This document shows positions 27,001 through 35,590 of a stretch of DNA of 64,000 nt, piece by piece (the first letter of the stretch is position 1; the number at the start of each line of letters is the position of its first letter). The position numbers and the translations under genes were made by a program. Source of the stretch: Streptomyces thermolilacinus SPC6 (lineage in GTDB: Bacteria; Actinomycetota; Actinomycetes; Streptomycetales; Streptomycetaceae); contig NZ_ASHX02000001.1 in NCBI RefSeq assembly GCF_000478605.2, positions 3,697,895 through 3,761,894 on the forward strand, given 5' to 3'. The notes beneath the pieces were generated by a model. That model was not told where the DNA came from and made no database searches. It worked only from the letters and a program-made list of their open reading frames with translations.

Positions 27001-29217
27001 ATGTTTGGGCCGAACCCTCGGAACGGGACATGCGTCGTGATTGATTTCTTCCAGCGCAACGGATCACTGCCGTTCGGTGAACGACTCCGATCGTTCCGGG
27101 GCCGTACGGGACTGACGCAGAACGAGTTCGCGGAGCGGACCGGCATCAGTGTCCGGGCCCTGCGCGATCTGGAGAACGGCCGGGTGGAGCAGCCGCGCGG
27201 CCGCACCCTGCGCGGCCTCGCCACCCTCCTGGCCGTGGACGTGGACGAGGTGCGGGAACTGCTCGTCGCCTGCCGGAGAACCGTTCCGTCGGGCGACGAG
27301 GGGCTGCGCGTCGACATCCTCGGCACCCTGTCCGTGCGGCACGGCGGGAACGTCCGGGAGATCAGCGCCACGAAGCTGCGGCGGTTACTCGGGCTTCTCG
27401 CCCTGCACCACCCCGACCCGGTCGGCTTCGAGGAGATCCGCCGCACGCTCTGGCCGAAGAACCCGCCCCGATCCTCCCAGAACCTCGTCCACACCTATAT
27501 CAGCCAATTGCGCGGGGTCCTGCTGCCGCCCGGTTCCCGGCCCGTAGCGCCGTCCGCCTCGTGCCTGACCCGTACCCACGGTGGCTATGTCCTGGCCCTC
27601 GAACGGGACCAGGTGGACCTGACCCGCTTCCTGGACCTCGCCGCCCGCGCCCGCGAGGCCCACGACGAAGGCGACTCGGCCGCCGCGTACGAACTGGCCG
27701 GGCGGGCCTGCCGCTGCTGGCGCGGCCCGATCCTGGCCGACGAACCCCTGCTGGCGCACCACCCCGAGGCCACGGCCGCGGCCCGGAAGGGCACCGAGAA
27801 CCTGCTGCTCCACGCCGACCTCGCCATGCAGTTCCGGCAGCCGGAACAGGTCGTGCACGCGCTGCGGGTCGCCGCGCGGGAGGAGCCCCTGCACGAGGGC
27901 CTCCAGGCGCGGCTCATCCTGGCGCTGGCCAGCTGCGGCCAGCAGTCCGAGGCGCTGAACGTCTTCGCGGAGGTCGTACGCCGACTGGACGCCGAACTCG
28001 GCGTCGAACCCGGCGAGGAACTGCGCCACGCCCATCTGCGGGTCCTGCACCAGCAGCTGCCCTCGCCACGAGGCGGGCGGCTCACCCGGGCCCTGCCGGA
28101 CGGTCCGATGACGGCGCGCCCCCCGGCCCTGACCGCCGCCGTGCCGGTACCGAATCCGGTGCCGCCGACGTCCCGGCCCTCCCAACTGCCCGCCGAACCC
28201 ATGATCTTCGTGGGGCGAGCGGCGGAGATGAGGAAGCTGGACCGGCTGCTCAGCGCGCCCGGCGAACGGGGAGGGCACGTCCCCGCCGCCCTGATCAGCG
28301 GCCTGCCCGGCGTCGGCAAGACCACCCTGGCCCTGCGCTGGGCGCACCGCCGGCAGAAAGCCTTCCCCGACGGGCAGCTCTACGTCGACCTGCGCGGCCA
28401 CTCCGCCCGGCCCCCGCTGCGGCCCGAGGAGGCGCTCACCTCCTTCCTGCGCGCTCTCGGCGTGCCGCGCGCCCGCATCCCGGACTCCCTCGACGAGGCG
28501 GCCAACCTGTACCGCACCGTACTGTCGGGCCGCCGGGTGCTCGTCGTCCTCGACAACGCCGGTGACGAGGACCAGATACGTCCCCTGATCCCCGGCGAAG
28601 CCGACTGCGCGGTCCTCGTGACCAGCCGCAACACCCTTCCCGGACTGGTCGCCCGGCAGGGTGTCCGCCGCGTCGGCCTGGACCTGCTCACCCAGAACGA
28701 GTCCGTCGCGCTGCTCACCCGGCTGCTGGGCCAGCGGCGCGTCGACGCCGAGCCGCTGGCCGCCGCCGCGCTGGCCCGCTACTGCGGGGGCCTGCCGCCG
28801 GCCGTGCGCATCCTCGGGGCGCATCTCGCCGAGCTTCCCGGCCTCAGCATCGCGCAGTACTGCGTGGAGTTGCAGGACATCGAGTTCTTCCGAAGACCAG
28901 GGTGCGAGGACGACGACCTGTTCTCCTCCGTCCACGCGGCGTTCTCGCTCTCGTACGCGGCGCTGCCGGAGTCGGCCCGGCGCTTCTTCCGGCTCCTGGG
29001 CCGTACGGACGGGCGGAACGTCACCGCGTACACGATGGCCGACCTGGCGGGGACCACTCCCCGGGAGGCTCTGCGCGCGCTGCGGCGCCTGGTGGAGGCG
29101 AGCCTCCTGCACGAGCGGGCGCACGCCCTGTTCACCGTGCCCGGACCGCTGCTGCGGTACGCGGAGGCACTCGACCGGCACGACGACCCTCACCTCCCTT
29201 CCGATGCCGCTTCGTGA
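27001..29217 (+). CDS. AfsR/SARP-family regulator with extra N-terminal XRE domain
   Basis: A 738-residue regulator. Domains in order are XRE helix-turn-helix (about 25-80, GLTQNEFAERTGISVRALRDLENG), OmpR-type DNA-binding domain (about 100-185), BTAD (about 190-345) and an NB-ARC/STAND ATPase with Walker A GLPGVGKTT near 434. There is no TPR tail. SARPs activate antibiotic clusters, and this one lies convergent to and 20 bp from the last gene of the N-nitroso-type locus, so it is a candidate pathway activator. The start is uncertain: ATG 27001 or GTG 27037. Confidence 0.85.
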   Translation: MFGPNPRNGTCVVIDFFQRNGSLPFGERLRSFRGRTGLTQNEFAERTGISVRALRDLENGRVEQPRGRTLRGLATLLAVDVDEVRELLVACRRTVPSGDEGLRVDILGTLSVRHGGNVREISATKLRRLLGLLALHHPDPVGFEEIRRTLWPKNPPRSSQNLVHTYISQLRGVLLPPGSRPVAPSASCLTRTHGGYVLALERDQVDLTRFLDLAARAREAHDEGDSAAAYELAGRACRCWRGPILADEPLLAHHPEATAAARKGTENLLLHADLAMQFRQPEQVVHALRVAAREEPLHEGLQARLILALASCGQQSEALNVFAEVVRRLDAELGVEPGEELRHAHLRVLHQQLPSPRGGRLTRALPDGPMTARPPALTAAVPVPNPVPPTSRPSQLPAEPMIFVGRAAEMRKLDRLLSAPGERGGHVPAALISGLPGVGKTTLALRWAHRRQKAFPDGQLYVDLRGHSARPPLRPEEALTSFLRALGVPRARIPDSLDEAANLYRTVLSGRRVLVVLDNAGDEDQIRPLIPGEADCAVLVTSRNTLPGLVARQGVRRVGLDLLTQNESVALLTRLLGQRRVDAEPLAAAALARYCGGLPPAVRILGAHLAELPGLSIAQYCVELQDIEFFRRPGCEDDDLFSSVHAAFSLSYAALPESARRFFRLLGRTDGRNVTAYTMADLAGTTPREALRALRRLVEASLLHERAHALFTVPGPLLRYAEALDRHDDPHLPSDAAS

Positions 29218-29237
29218 CGGGGGACGACCGGTCCGGG

Positions 29238-30125
29238 TCAGCCGCCGAGCGCCAGACGCACGGCGAACACCCCGAAGACGGCCGCCGTCAGCCCGTTGGT
29301 GATCCGGATCATGCGCGCCGAGTGCATGTACCGGGCGAGCCGGTGCACCAGCCGCATCCACACGAAGAGCCATATCAGTCCCATGGCCAGGTAGCAGACG
29401 GCGAGTACGGCGACGCCGGTCGCCGGATCGACCCCGGGGGGCACGAACTGCGGCAGGAAGGCCATCAGGAACATGCCCACCTTCGGATTGGACCCCGTGC
29501 ACAGCAGCCCTTGCGCGAACGCCCACCGCACCTGACGCCCGCCGCCCGTACCGGCCGCGCCAACGGGACCAGCCGGAGCATCGGCGGCAACGGGCAGGTC
29601 TTCCGGTACGCGGGGGACTTCGGCGGCAACGGGCAGGGCCCGGGCAGCGGGCGGTGCCTCGGGGGCGGTGGGCGCCTGGCCCGTGGGCGGGCCGTCCGCG
29701 CCGAGCGGCCGCCCCGCCGCCGCACCCTCCAGCACGGCCGCCCCGCCGGAGTGGGCGGCGGCCCCGGCGGGTGCGGCGGCCCCGGAGTGCGCCGCGGTCC
29801 CGGTGGGGGCGGGAGCGGCGACGGGCGTGGTCTGTGGCGGCGCCGGACGGAAGGCGGCGCGCAGGGCCAGGAACGCCCACACGAGCAACACCGCGGCGCC
29901 CACCCAGCGGAACGCGGTGAACAGGCCCGGCCGCGCGGCGAGAAGCGCCGCCAGACCCAGTGCGCCCAACGCCGCCTGCGCCGCCCCCGCCGCGATCATG
30001 CCGACCGCGGCGGCGCCCGCCGCGCGCAGCGAGGCGTTCAGCACCAGGCGGGTGATCAGGGCCAGGTCGGGACCCGGCGCCATGATCACCACCAGGGAAC
30101 TCGTCAGGAAGGCGACGGTGTTGAT
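29238..30125 (-). CDS. LysE/RhtB-family exporter with low-complexity insertion and apparent ATC start
   Basis: A 295-residue exporter of amino acids or related small molecules. It has the family motif MAPGPD in the first helix and GSNPKVGMFLMAFLPQF later. About 105 Ala/Pro/Gly-rich residues are inserted in the central cytoplasmic loop, compared with about 200 residues for normal relatives. No ATG, GTG or TTG lies upstream in frame close enough to give a full first helix. An ATC at 30125-30123, six bases after GGAGG, would give (M)NTVAFLTSSLVV, so a non-canonical start is proposed. GTG codons around 30090 would truncate helix 1. Confidence 0.72.
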   Translation of the reverse strand: MNTVAFLTSSLVVIMAPGPDLALITRLVLNASLRAAGAAAVGMIAAGAAQAALGALGLAALLAARPGLFTAFRWVGAAVLLVWAFLALRAAFRPAPPQTTPVAAPAPTGTAAHSGAAAPAGAAAHSGGAAVLEGAAAGRPLGADGPPTGQAPTAPEAPPAARALPVAAEVPRVPEDLPVAADAPAGPVGAAGTGGGRQVRWAFAQGLLCTGSNPKVGMFLMAFLPQFVPPGVDPATGVAVLAVCYLAMGLIWLFVWMRLVHRLARYMHSARMIRITNGLTAAVFGVFAVRLALGG

Positions 30126-31399
30126 CGCATGCCTCCGATGAGCAGACGTCCCTCCAGGTCCCGGATCGTCCTGTAGTCCCGCAGGATCTGCTCCTCGTCG
30201 GGGTGGGAGAGGATCGCGAACCCGAAGTTGAGGCTGTCGACCAGGTCCTTGGTGACCGGGACGTGGTCGCCGTCCGAGATGTTCCGCACGGAGAAGTGGT
30301 GACTGGGCAGCGCGGGGATCGCCTCCAGTACCGACGTGTTGCGCACGGTCCCGGAACGGCGTGCCATGTGGAACACGCACATCTGGTGCCTCAGCAGCTC
30401 ATAGCTCTGCGGCAGTTCACCGCCCGCCAGCCAGCGCACCGTGCGGTCGATCTGGCTGTCGCCCGTGGCGTTGCGGTTGAAGCGGGGCTGCCCGCCGCCG
30501 TGGGGGCGGGCCCCCAGCTCGATCAGCACCGGCCCGTCCGCCGTGCCCATCACCTCCACATGGGCGGAGCCGAAACGCATCCCCACGGCGTCCAGGACCC
30601 CGAACACGTACTCCGCCAGGCCCGGAACCGCCGGATCGTCGGGGGGCAGCCACCGCATCGTGTCGTACACGGCCATATGGGGGCCGTTGTCGACCTTGCC
30701 GTACGCGCAGACGTCGACCAGCGAGTGCTTCCCGCCATGGCTGAACGTGTCCACCACGTACTCGGTGCCCGTGACGAACTTCTGCACGATCAACCGGTCG
30801 TCGATCTCCCCGAACTGGTTGACCCGGCCGATCTGCCGCTCGAACACCGACCGCCAGTCCGCCCCGCCCGCGATCTTGATCACGCCGTCCGTGCTGGCGC
30901 TCTTGGGCGGCTTGATGACCAGATCGGCGCCGACCAGGCCCTCCTTCTCCAGCCAGTCCGCCGCCTCCTCGACGTCAGCGGTGCAGAGCTGCGGGATCAC
31001 GGGCAGACCGGCCGCCGCCACCGCCTCCGCCATACGGCTCTTGTCACGCCGCGCGTCGGCCAGCTCCGGCACATTGGCGAGGTCGGGAAGAACCAGCGGA
31101 GTGAGCCTCTCCGCCAGCTCCACCCCCGACTCGCAGCCCGCCACGACGCAGCGCGGCCCCAGCGCCCGCACCCGCCGCACCACGTCGTCCAGGTCGCCGT
31201 CGTACACGATGACCTCGGAGAAGTCCTCCGGCCGGTACGAGGAGGCGTACGCCTCCGGGGGCCGGGCACTGCTCACCACCGCCGCGAACGGCAGCCCCTC
31301 CCGGGCCAGCGCCTCCGCGAACAGCGCCCCGGACGAGTACGGATCGACGATGACGCACGGACCCCGCTCCCCGGCCGCGCCGCCGCTGCCCGCCGTCAC
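30104..31399 (-). CDS. ATP-grasp ligase (second of two)
   Basis: A 431-residue ATP-grasp enzyme. ATP-grasp signatures include ADLVIKPPKSASTDG (phosphate-binding loop region) and VLIELGARPHGGGQPRFNRNATG with the metal-binding Glu/Asn. Such carboxylate-amine ligases join a carboxylate to an amine through an acyl phosphate. The GTG start overlaps the esterase stop as GTGA. In the SznF-type locus it may attach or assemble an amino acid moiety, but its substrate is unknown. Confidence 0.83.
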   Translation of the reverse strand: MTAGSGGAAGERGPCVIVDPYSSGALFAEALAREGLPFAAVVSSARPPEAYASSYRPEDFSEVIVYDGDLDDVVRRVRALGPRCVVAGCESGVELAERLTPLVLPDLANVPELADARRDKSRMAEAVAAAGLPVIPQLCTADVEEAADWLEKEGLVGADLVIKPPKSASTDGVIKIAGGADWRSVFERQIGRVNQFGEIDDRLIVQKFVTGTEYVVDTFSHGGKHSLVDVCAYGKVDNGPHMAVYDTMRWLPPDDPAVPGLAEYVFGVLDAVGMRFGSAHVEVMGTADGPVLIELGARPHGGGQPRFNRNATGDSQIDRTVRWLAGGELPQSYELLRHQMCVFHMARRSGTVRNTSVLEAIPALPSHHFSVRNISDGDHVPVTKDLVDSLNFGFAILSHPDEEQILRDYRTIRDLEGRLLIGGMRSTPSPS

Positions 31400-32343
31400 G
31401 CCCCGGCCCCCCGACCGGCCAGGGCGGCCACCGCGTCGCAGTACCGGGCGAAGAAGTCCGCGGCCGGTTCGCTGACCCGGCGGGCGCGCACCGGGGCGTG
31501 CACCATGCCCTTCTCCTCCACGTACGTGACCGGCGTGCCGGCCTCGCGGAGCAGGGAGGTGTACTTCTCGGCGTCCACGCACAGCGAGTCCATCTCGCAG
31601 CCCACGACATACGCCGGGGGCAGGGCGTGGAACGCGCCGCCCAGCAGCGGCGACACATACGGGTTCTCCGCCTGCCCGGCGTCGGGGCAGTAGCACGCCG
31701 TGTAGAACTCCATCTCGCCGCCGGACAGCAGCGGCGCGTCCTCCCCGCCGTGCCGCCAGCGGGTGAAGTCCAGCACCGGGCTGATCACGGCCTGGCCGCG
31801 CAGCCGCGGCCCGCCCCGGTCCCGCGCCATCATCGACAGCACCACGGCCATGTTGGCCCCGGAGCTCTCCCCGCAGATCACCGCGCCCTCCGGGTCTATG
31901 CCGTCCAGGCCGAGCCCCGGCAGGTTCCCGAGAGTGCCGCACAGACCCGCGTAGCAGTCCTCCAGCGGCCCCGGGAACGGGTTCTCCGGTGCCATGCCGA
32001 AGTCCAGGGCGACCGCCACGAGCCCGGTGCGGTCGGCCAGTTCGGCGACGAGGCTGTGGTGGCTGTGGAGCGAGCCGATGACGAACCCGCCGCCCCTGAT
32101 GTAGAAGAGGACGGCGTCGCCCCGCCGCTCGGCGGGCTCGTAGATCCTCACGCGGGCCGTGCGGCCCTCGTGGCTGACGGTCTCGTCCCGGTGCCGGACG
32201 CCCTCGGGCACGGGGATCGGGAGCACCTCCGTCAACGAGTCGTACAGGACGCGCTGCCGGTCCACGGGATAGGTGTAGAAGTCCGGCGGCAGGGCGCTGT
32301 TCACCGTGTCGACGAACTTCTCGATTCCCTCTGCGTACGCCAT
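31396..32343 (-). CDS. Alpha/beta hydrolase, hormone-sensitive-lipase family
   Basis: A 315-residue HSL-like esterase with oxyanion motif RGGGF (HGGG with His replaced by Arg), nucleophile elbow GESSGAN, Asp in GCEMDSL and His in GMVHAPV. It may hydrolyse an ester or amide intermediate of the pathway, or release the mature product. The start is ATG 32343, or GTG 32358 (five residues longer). It lies between the MFS exporter and the second ATP-grasp gene. Confidence 0.82.
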   Translation of the reverse strand: MAYAEGIEKFVDTVNSALPPDFYTYPVDRQRVLYDSLTEVLPIPVPEGVRHRDETVSHEGRTARVRIYEPAERRGDAVLFYIRGGGFVIGSLHSHHSLVAELADRTGLVAVALDFGMAPENPFPGPLEDCYAGLCGTLGNLPGLGLDGIDPEGAVICGESSGANMAVVLSMMARDRGGPRLRGQAVISPVLDFTRWRHGGEDAPLLSGGEMEFYTACYCPDAGQAENPYVSPLLGGAFHALPPAYVVGCEMDSLCVDAEKYTSLLREAGTPVTYVEEKGMVHAPVRARRVSEPAADFFARYCDAVAALAGRGAGA

Positions 32344-32414
32344 GTGCTGCTCGCTCACTTCCGGTTCACGAGGTGCCGGTCGATCCGGCACGGACGGGGC
32401 AGGTGCGGGGTGAC

Positions 32415-33782
32415 TCAGGAGGTGGCCTTCTCGGCCTTCTCCGCAGGGCCGGGGGCCTGCTCGGCCCGGCCGGTGGTCTCGGCCGTCTCGGCCTGCCGCG
32501 GCGCCCCGCCCCCCTCGTCGGGTGCCGCGGTGGCCTCGGCGGCCCCGGAGGGGCCGGAGCGCCGGGGCTCGGCCATGCCGATGTACGTGGCGGCGACCGC
32601 CAGCACGGTCAGCACCCCGCACAGCCACCACACCGACGCCGCCGACGCCTGCCAGGCCGCGACACCGATCACGGGGCCGACCGCGTAGCCGATCTGCATG
32701 GGGAACGCGGCCGCCGCGATGTACCGGCCCCGCAGATGCTCGGGTGCGACACGGCCGGGCCACGCCGAGGCCGTCGGGGTGCCGATCATCTCGCCGACCG
32801 TCCACACGACCGTGGCCACCACGTACATGGCCATGGCAGGGCCGGCCACGTACAGGTTCATGCCGACGCCGACCAGGCCGATGCCGAGCGCCACGGCGAT
32901 CCGCCCCGGCAGGTGCTGCACGTACTTGGTGAACAGCAGCTCCAGAGTGATCACCATGATGGCGTTCAGCGACAGCAGGCTGGAGTAGAACGCGACGCTG
33001 TGCCCGTCCGCCTTGAGCTGGAGCGGCAGCGCGGACGTGTGCTGGATGTACACGACGGCGTTGAGGAACAGCGCCACCAGGAACATCAGATACCGCGTGT
33101 CCCGCAGCACCGCGGCGTACGACCGGCTGCCGGTCTCCTTGTCCGCCGCCGTCATCGCGCCCGCGCGGCCACCGGACCGCACGAGGACCAGCGCGACCAG
33201 GGCGAAGCCGAACTGCGCGACCGCCTCGATGTAGAAGATGAGGTCGTACGAGTAGCTGATCAGCAGGGCGCCGAGCAGCGGGCCGGCGGTGGTGCCCAGG
33301 TTGAACGCCATGCGGTACACGGCGAACACCATCACGTGGCGCTCCTCCGGTGTCCGCTCGACGAGGAGCGCCGAGGACGCCGGGCGGTACATCTGCGCCG
33401 ACAGGCCGATGACCGCGGCCACCGCGATCACGGCGGGCAGGCTGTCCAGATGGACCAGGCTCAGCGTGAGCACACTGGCGAGCGCCATGGACCCGACGAT
33501 CGTCCACGCGTACCCGATGCGGTCCGACGCCGAACCGCCCATCAGCACGCCGGCCACCGAGCCGACGCCATAGGCACCGAGCGCGAACCCGGCCTCGGTG
33601 GCGCTGAACCCCTTGGCCGTCAGATACAGCACCAGATAGATCTGGAGGAAGTTGCCCAGCCGGTTGATCAGCATGCCGACCAGGACGAGCCAGATCTGCG
33701 CGGGGATGCTCCGGAGGGTCTGGACGATCGACGGCCGTTCGTTCTCTGGGCTCTTCGGGGAAGCCTGCCCGGTGGTGCTCAT
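32415..33782 (-). CDS. MFS transporter (exporter)
   Basis: A 455-residue major facilitator with 12 predicted helices; the family-like loop GGSASDRIGYAW lies after helix 2. The C-terminus is a 45-residue Ala/Glu/Pro tail. The ATG overlaps the stop of the first ATP-grasp gene as ATGA. A likely role is efflux of the pathway product, supporting self-resistance. Confidence 0.88.
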   Translation of the reverse strand: MSTTGQASPKSPENERPSIVQTLRSIPAQIWLVLVGMLINRLGNFLQIYLVLYLTAKGFSATEAGFALGAYGVGSVAGVLMGGSASDRIGYAWTIVGSMALASVLTLSLVHLDSLPAVIAVAAVIGLSAQMYRPASSALLVERTPEERHVMVFAVYRMAFNLGTTAGPLLGALLISYSYDLIFYIEAVAQFGFALVALVLVRSGGRAGAMTAADKETGSRSYAAVLRDTRYLMFLVALFLNAVVYIQHTSALPLQLKADGHSVAFYSSLLSLNAIMVITLELLFTKYVQHLPGRIAVALGIGLVGVGMNLYVAGPAMAMYVVATVVWTVGEMIGTPTASAWPGRVAPEHLRGRYIAAAAFPMQIGYAVGPVIGVAAWQASAASVWWLCGVLTVLAVAATYIGMAEPRRSGPSGAAEATAAPDEGGGAPRQAETAETTGRAEQAPGPAEKAEKATS

Positions 33783-35026
33783 GGAGTGGGCACCTCCGCC
33801 GGGCGGCCCGAGAGCTCGACGATCTCCGTCGCGCGCAGCAGGGCGGTGCGGGCCCGCTCGACCGAGTCGGCCACGGCGATGACCCGTGCGTACCGGGAGA
33901 TGTAGCCGCGCGGCGGCAGGCGCAGCACGGCGCCCGGGTCGGCCATCACGCTCGCGCTGTGGATCTCCGGCGTGAACCGGTCCTCGTGCACGGTGACCGA
34001 CTCGACCTCGCTGTCCCGCTCCGGATACAGGAACGTTATGGCCGCGGCCTTGTGGTGGAGCTGCTGCGTGTCCGGCCGGCGCCCCGCCGCCGCGTCGGCG
34101 GCCGCCATCGCCACGTCCACACCGGTCGCCAGGGTGCCCAGGTACGGGATCATGTCGCCGCCCAGCCGGGCGTTGACCTCCATCAGGCAGGGACCGCTCG
34201 GCGTGAGACGGAACTCCGTGTGGCTGACGCCCGTGTGGAAGCCCAGCGCGGCGTGGCTCCTGCGCAGCGCGTCCAGCAGGCCGGGGTCGGACAGCAGCGG
34301 GTCGGCGCCGTCCACCTCGTGGCCGACCTCCTCGAAGAACGGAGCCAGCCCGACCTGCTTGCGCGCGACGACCAGCGGCACGCATTCGCCCTCGAAGAAG
34401 ACGGCGTCGACACTGATCTCCGGGCCGTCGACGTACTGCTCCACGAGCACCGGCACGTCGAAGACCGGCACCCCCGGATACGAGGCGGCCGACGCGGCGG
34501 CGTAGGCGCCCTCCACCTCGTCGGGCCCGTCGGCCCTGCGCACGCCCATGCCGCCGGCCAGTCCACGCGGCTTGATCACCACGGGGAAGCCCAGCTTCTC
34601 GGCCGCCTCCCGCGCCTCCGCCAGCGAACTCACACCGATCGAGGAGGGCTGAGCCACCCCCGCCTGCTCCAGCGCGGCCCGCGTGGCGTTCTTGTCCCGG
34701 CACGCGGCGATCGCCTCGGGGGTGTTCCCCGGCAGGCCGAGCGCCTGCGACACATGGGCGGCCGGGGCGACCAGCCCCTCGTCGTAGCAGAAGACGCCCG
34801 CCACCTCGTGCTCGGCGGCCACCCGGCGGGCGGCCTCGACCAGCGGCTCGGGATCGACGTTGCTGACGGCCGTGCTGCCGACGACGTACGGCTCCTCCCA
34901 GGTCACCGGCGCCGGCTGGAGCAGCCACAGTGCGTACTTACTGCTCACCGCCTGAAGGATGAACTCCCTGCTGCGCCGGGCGCTGCTGCCGATCAGCAGC
35001 AGAAGCGGCTTCCCGCCGTCCGTCAT
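33779..35026 (-). CDS. ATP-grasp ligase (first of two)
   Basis: A 415-residue ATP-grasp enzyme resembling carbamoyl-phosphate-synthase-like and amino-acid ligases. It shows FPVVIKPRGLAGGMGV (ATP-binding lysine and Gly-rich loop) and CLMEVNARLGGDMIP (metal-binding Glu/Asn). GAGGGAGCACGAC lies before the ATG. It is 201 bp downstream of the Rieske gene, probably in the same transcription unit. The substrate is unknown; the presence of two ligases suggests formation of two amide or peptide bonds, or a carrier-and-release scheme. Confidence 0.85.
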   Translation of the reverse strand: MTDGGKPLLLLIGSSARRSREFILQAVSSKYALWLLQPAPVTWEEPYVVGSTAVSNVDPEPLVEAARRVAAEHEVAGVFCYDEGLVAPAAHVSQALGLPGNTPEAIAACRDKNATRAALEQAGVAQPSSIGVSSLAEAREAAEKLGFPVVIKPRGLAGGMGVRRADGPDEVEGAYAAASAASYPGVPVFDVPVLVEQYVDGPEISVDAVFFEGECVPLVVARKQVGLAPFFEEVGHEVDGADPLLSDPGLLDALRRSHAALGFHTGVSHTEFRLTPSGPCLMEVNARLGGDMIPYLGTLATGVDVAMAAADAAAGRRPDTQQLHHKAAAITFLYPERDSEVESVTVHEDRFTPEIHSASVMADPGAVLRLPPRGYISRYARVIAVADSVERARTALLRATEIVELSGRPAEVPTP

Positions 35027-35227
35027 GTCGTGCTCCCTCGGGTGTGGTCGTCGTGCCGTCGACATGTGCTGGAGATCCGCCGGTGTCCCCGGCACACACA
35101 TCGGTCGTCTCTTAGAACACCGGCCGGGCGAAAGGCGTTGCACCCGCCCGGTGCCGGCGGCGCCCCGGACCGGACGCCGCCGACGCCCGGGACCGGGCAC
35201 CGGCGGCATCCGGCCAGGTGATCGGGG

Positions 35228-35590
35228 TTATCGCGCAGGGCTGGCGATGCCAGGGGCGAGCGGCCGGTACTCCCGCGTCACCTCGCCGCAGGGTGCGGGC
35301 CCGGGCACCCCGGCGCGCGGGCGCGGCCGGTCCGGGAACACCGCGGTGACCCGGTTGCCGACCCGTACCGCCGGGATCGCCGCGCGCAGCCGCGCCACGG
35401 ACGTCCCGCGGTCGTGCCACGGGCACACCAGCCGGGTGCCGTCGGGCGACGCCTCGGCCAGGTGCAGGGGCCCGCCCCGGTGGGGGCACTGTGCGTCCAT
35501 CACGAAGCCCTGGCCCCGCACCGTCGCGTACACGTACGCGCTGCCCGCGACGACCACGCAGTTGTCCCGCCCGGTGGCGGCGAAGGTCAC
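35228..35590 (-). CDS. Rieske [2Fe-2S] protein
   Basis: A 120-residue soluble Rieske domain with ligands Cys35-x-His37 (QCPHRGG) and Cys56-x2-His59 (VCPWHD). There is no oxygenase domain, so it is an electron-transfer ferredoxin. The GTG start overlaps the sznF-like stop as GTGA. That coupling suggests it feeds electrons to the diiron or cupin iron centre of the SznF-like enzyme, which is an inference. Confidence 0.88.
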   Translation of the reverse strand: MTFAATGRDNCVVVAGSAYVYATVRGQGFVMDAQCPHRGGPLHLAEASPDGTRLVCPWHDRGTSVARLRAAIPAVRVGNRVTAVFPDRPRPRAGVPGPAPCGEVTREYRPLAPGIASPAR

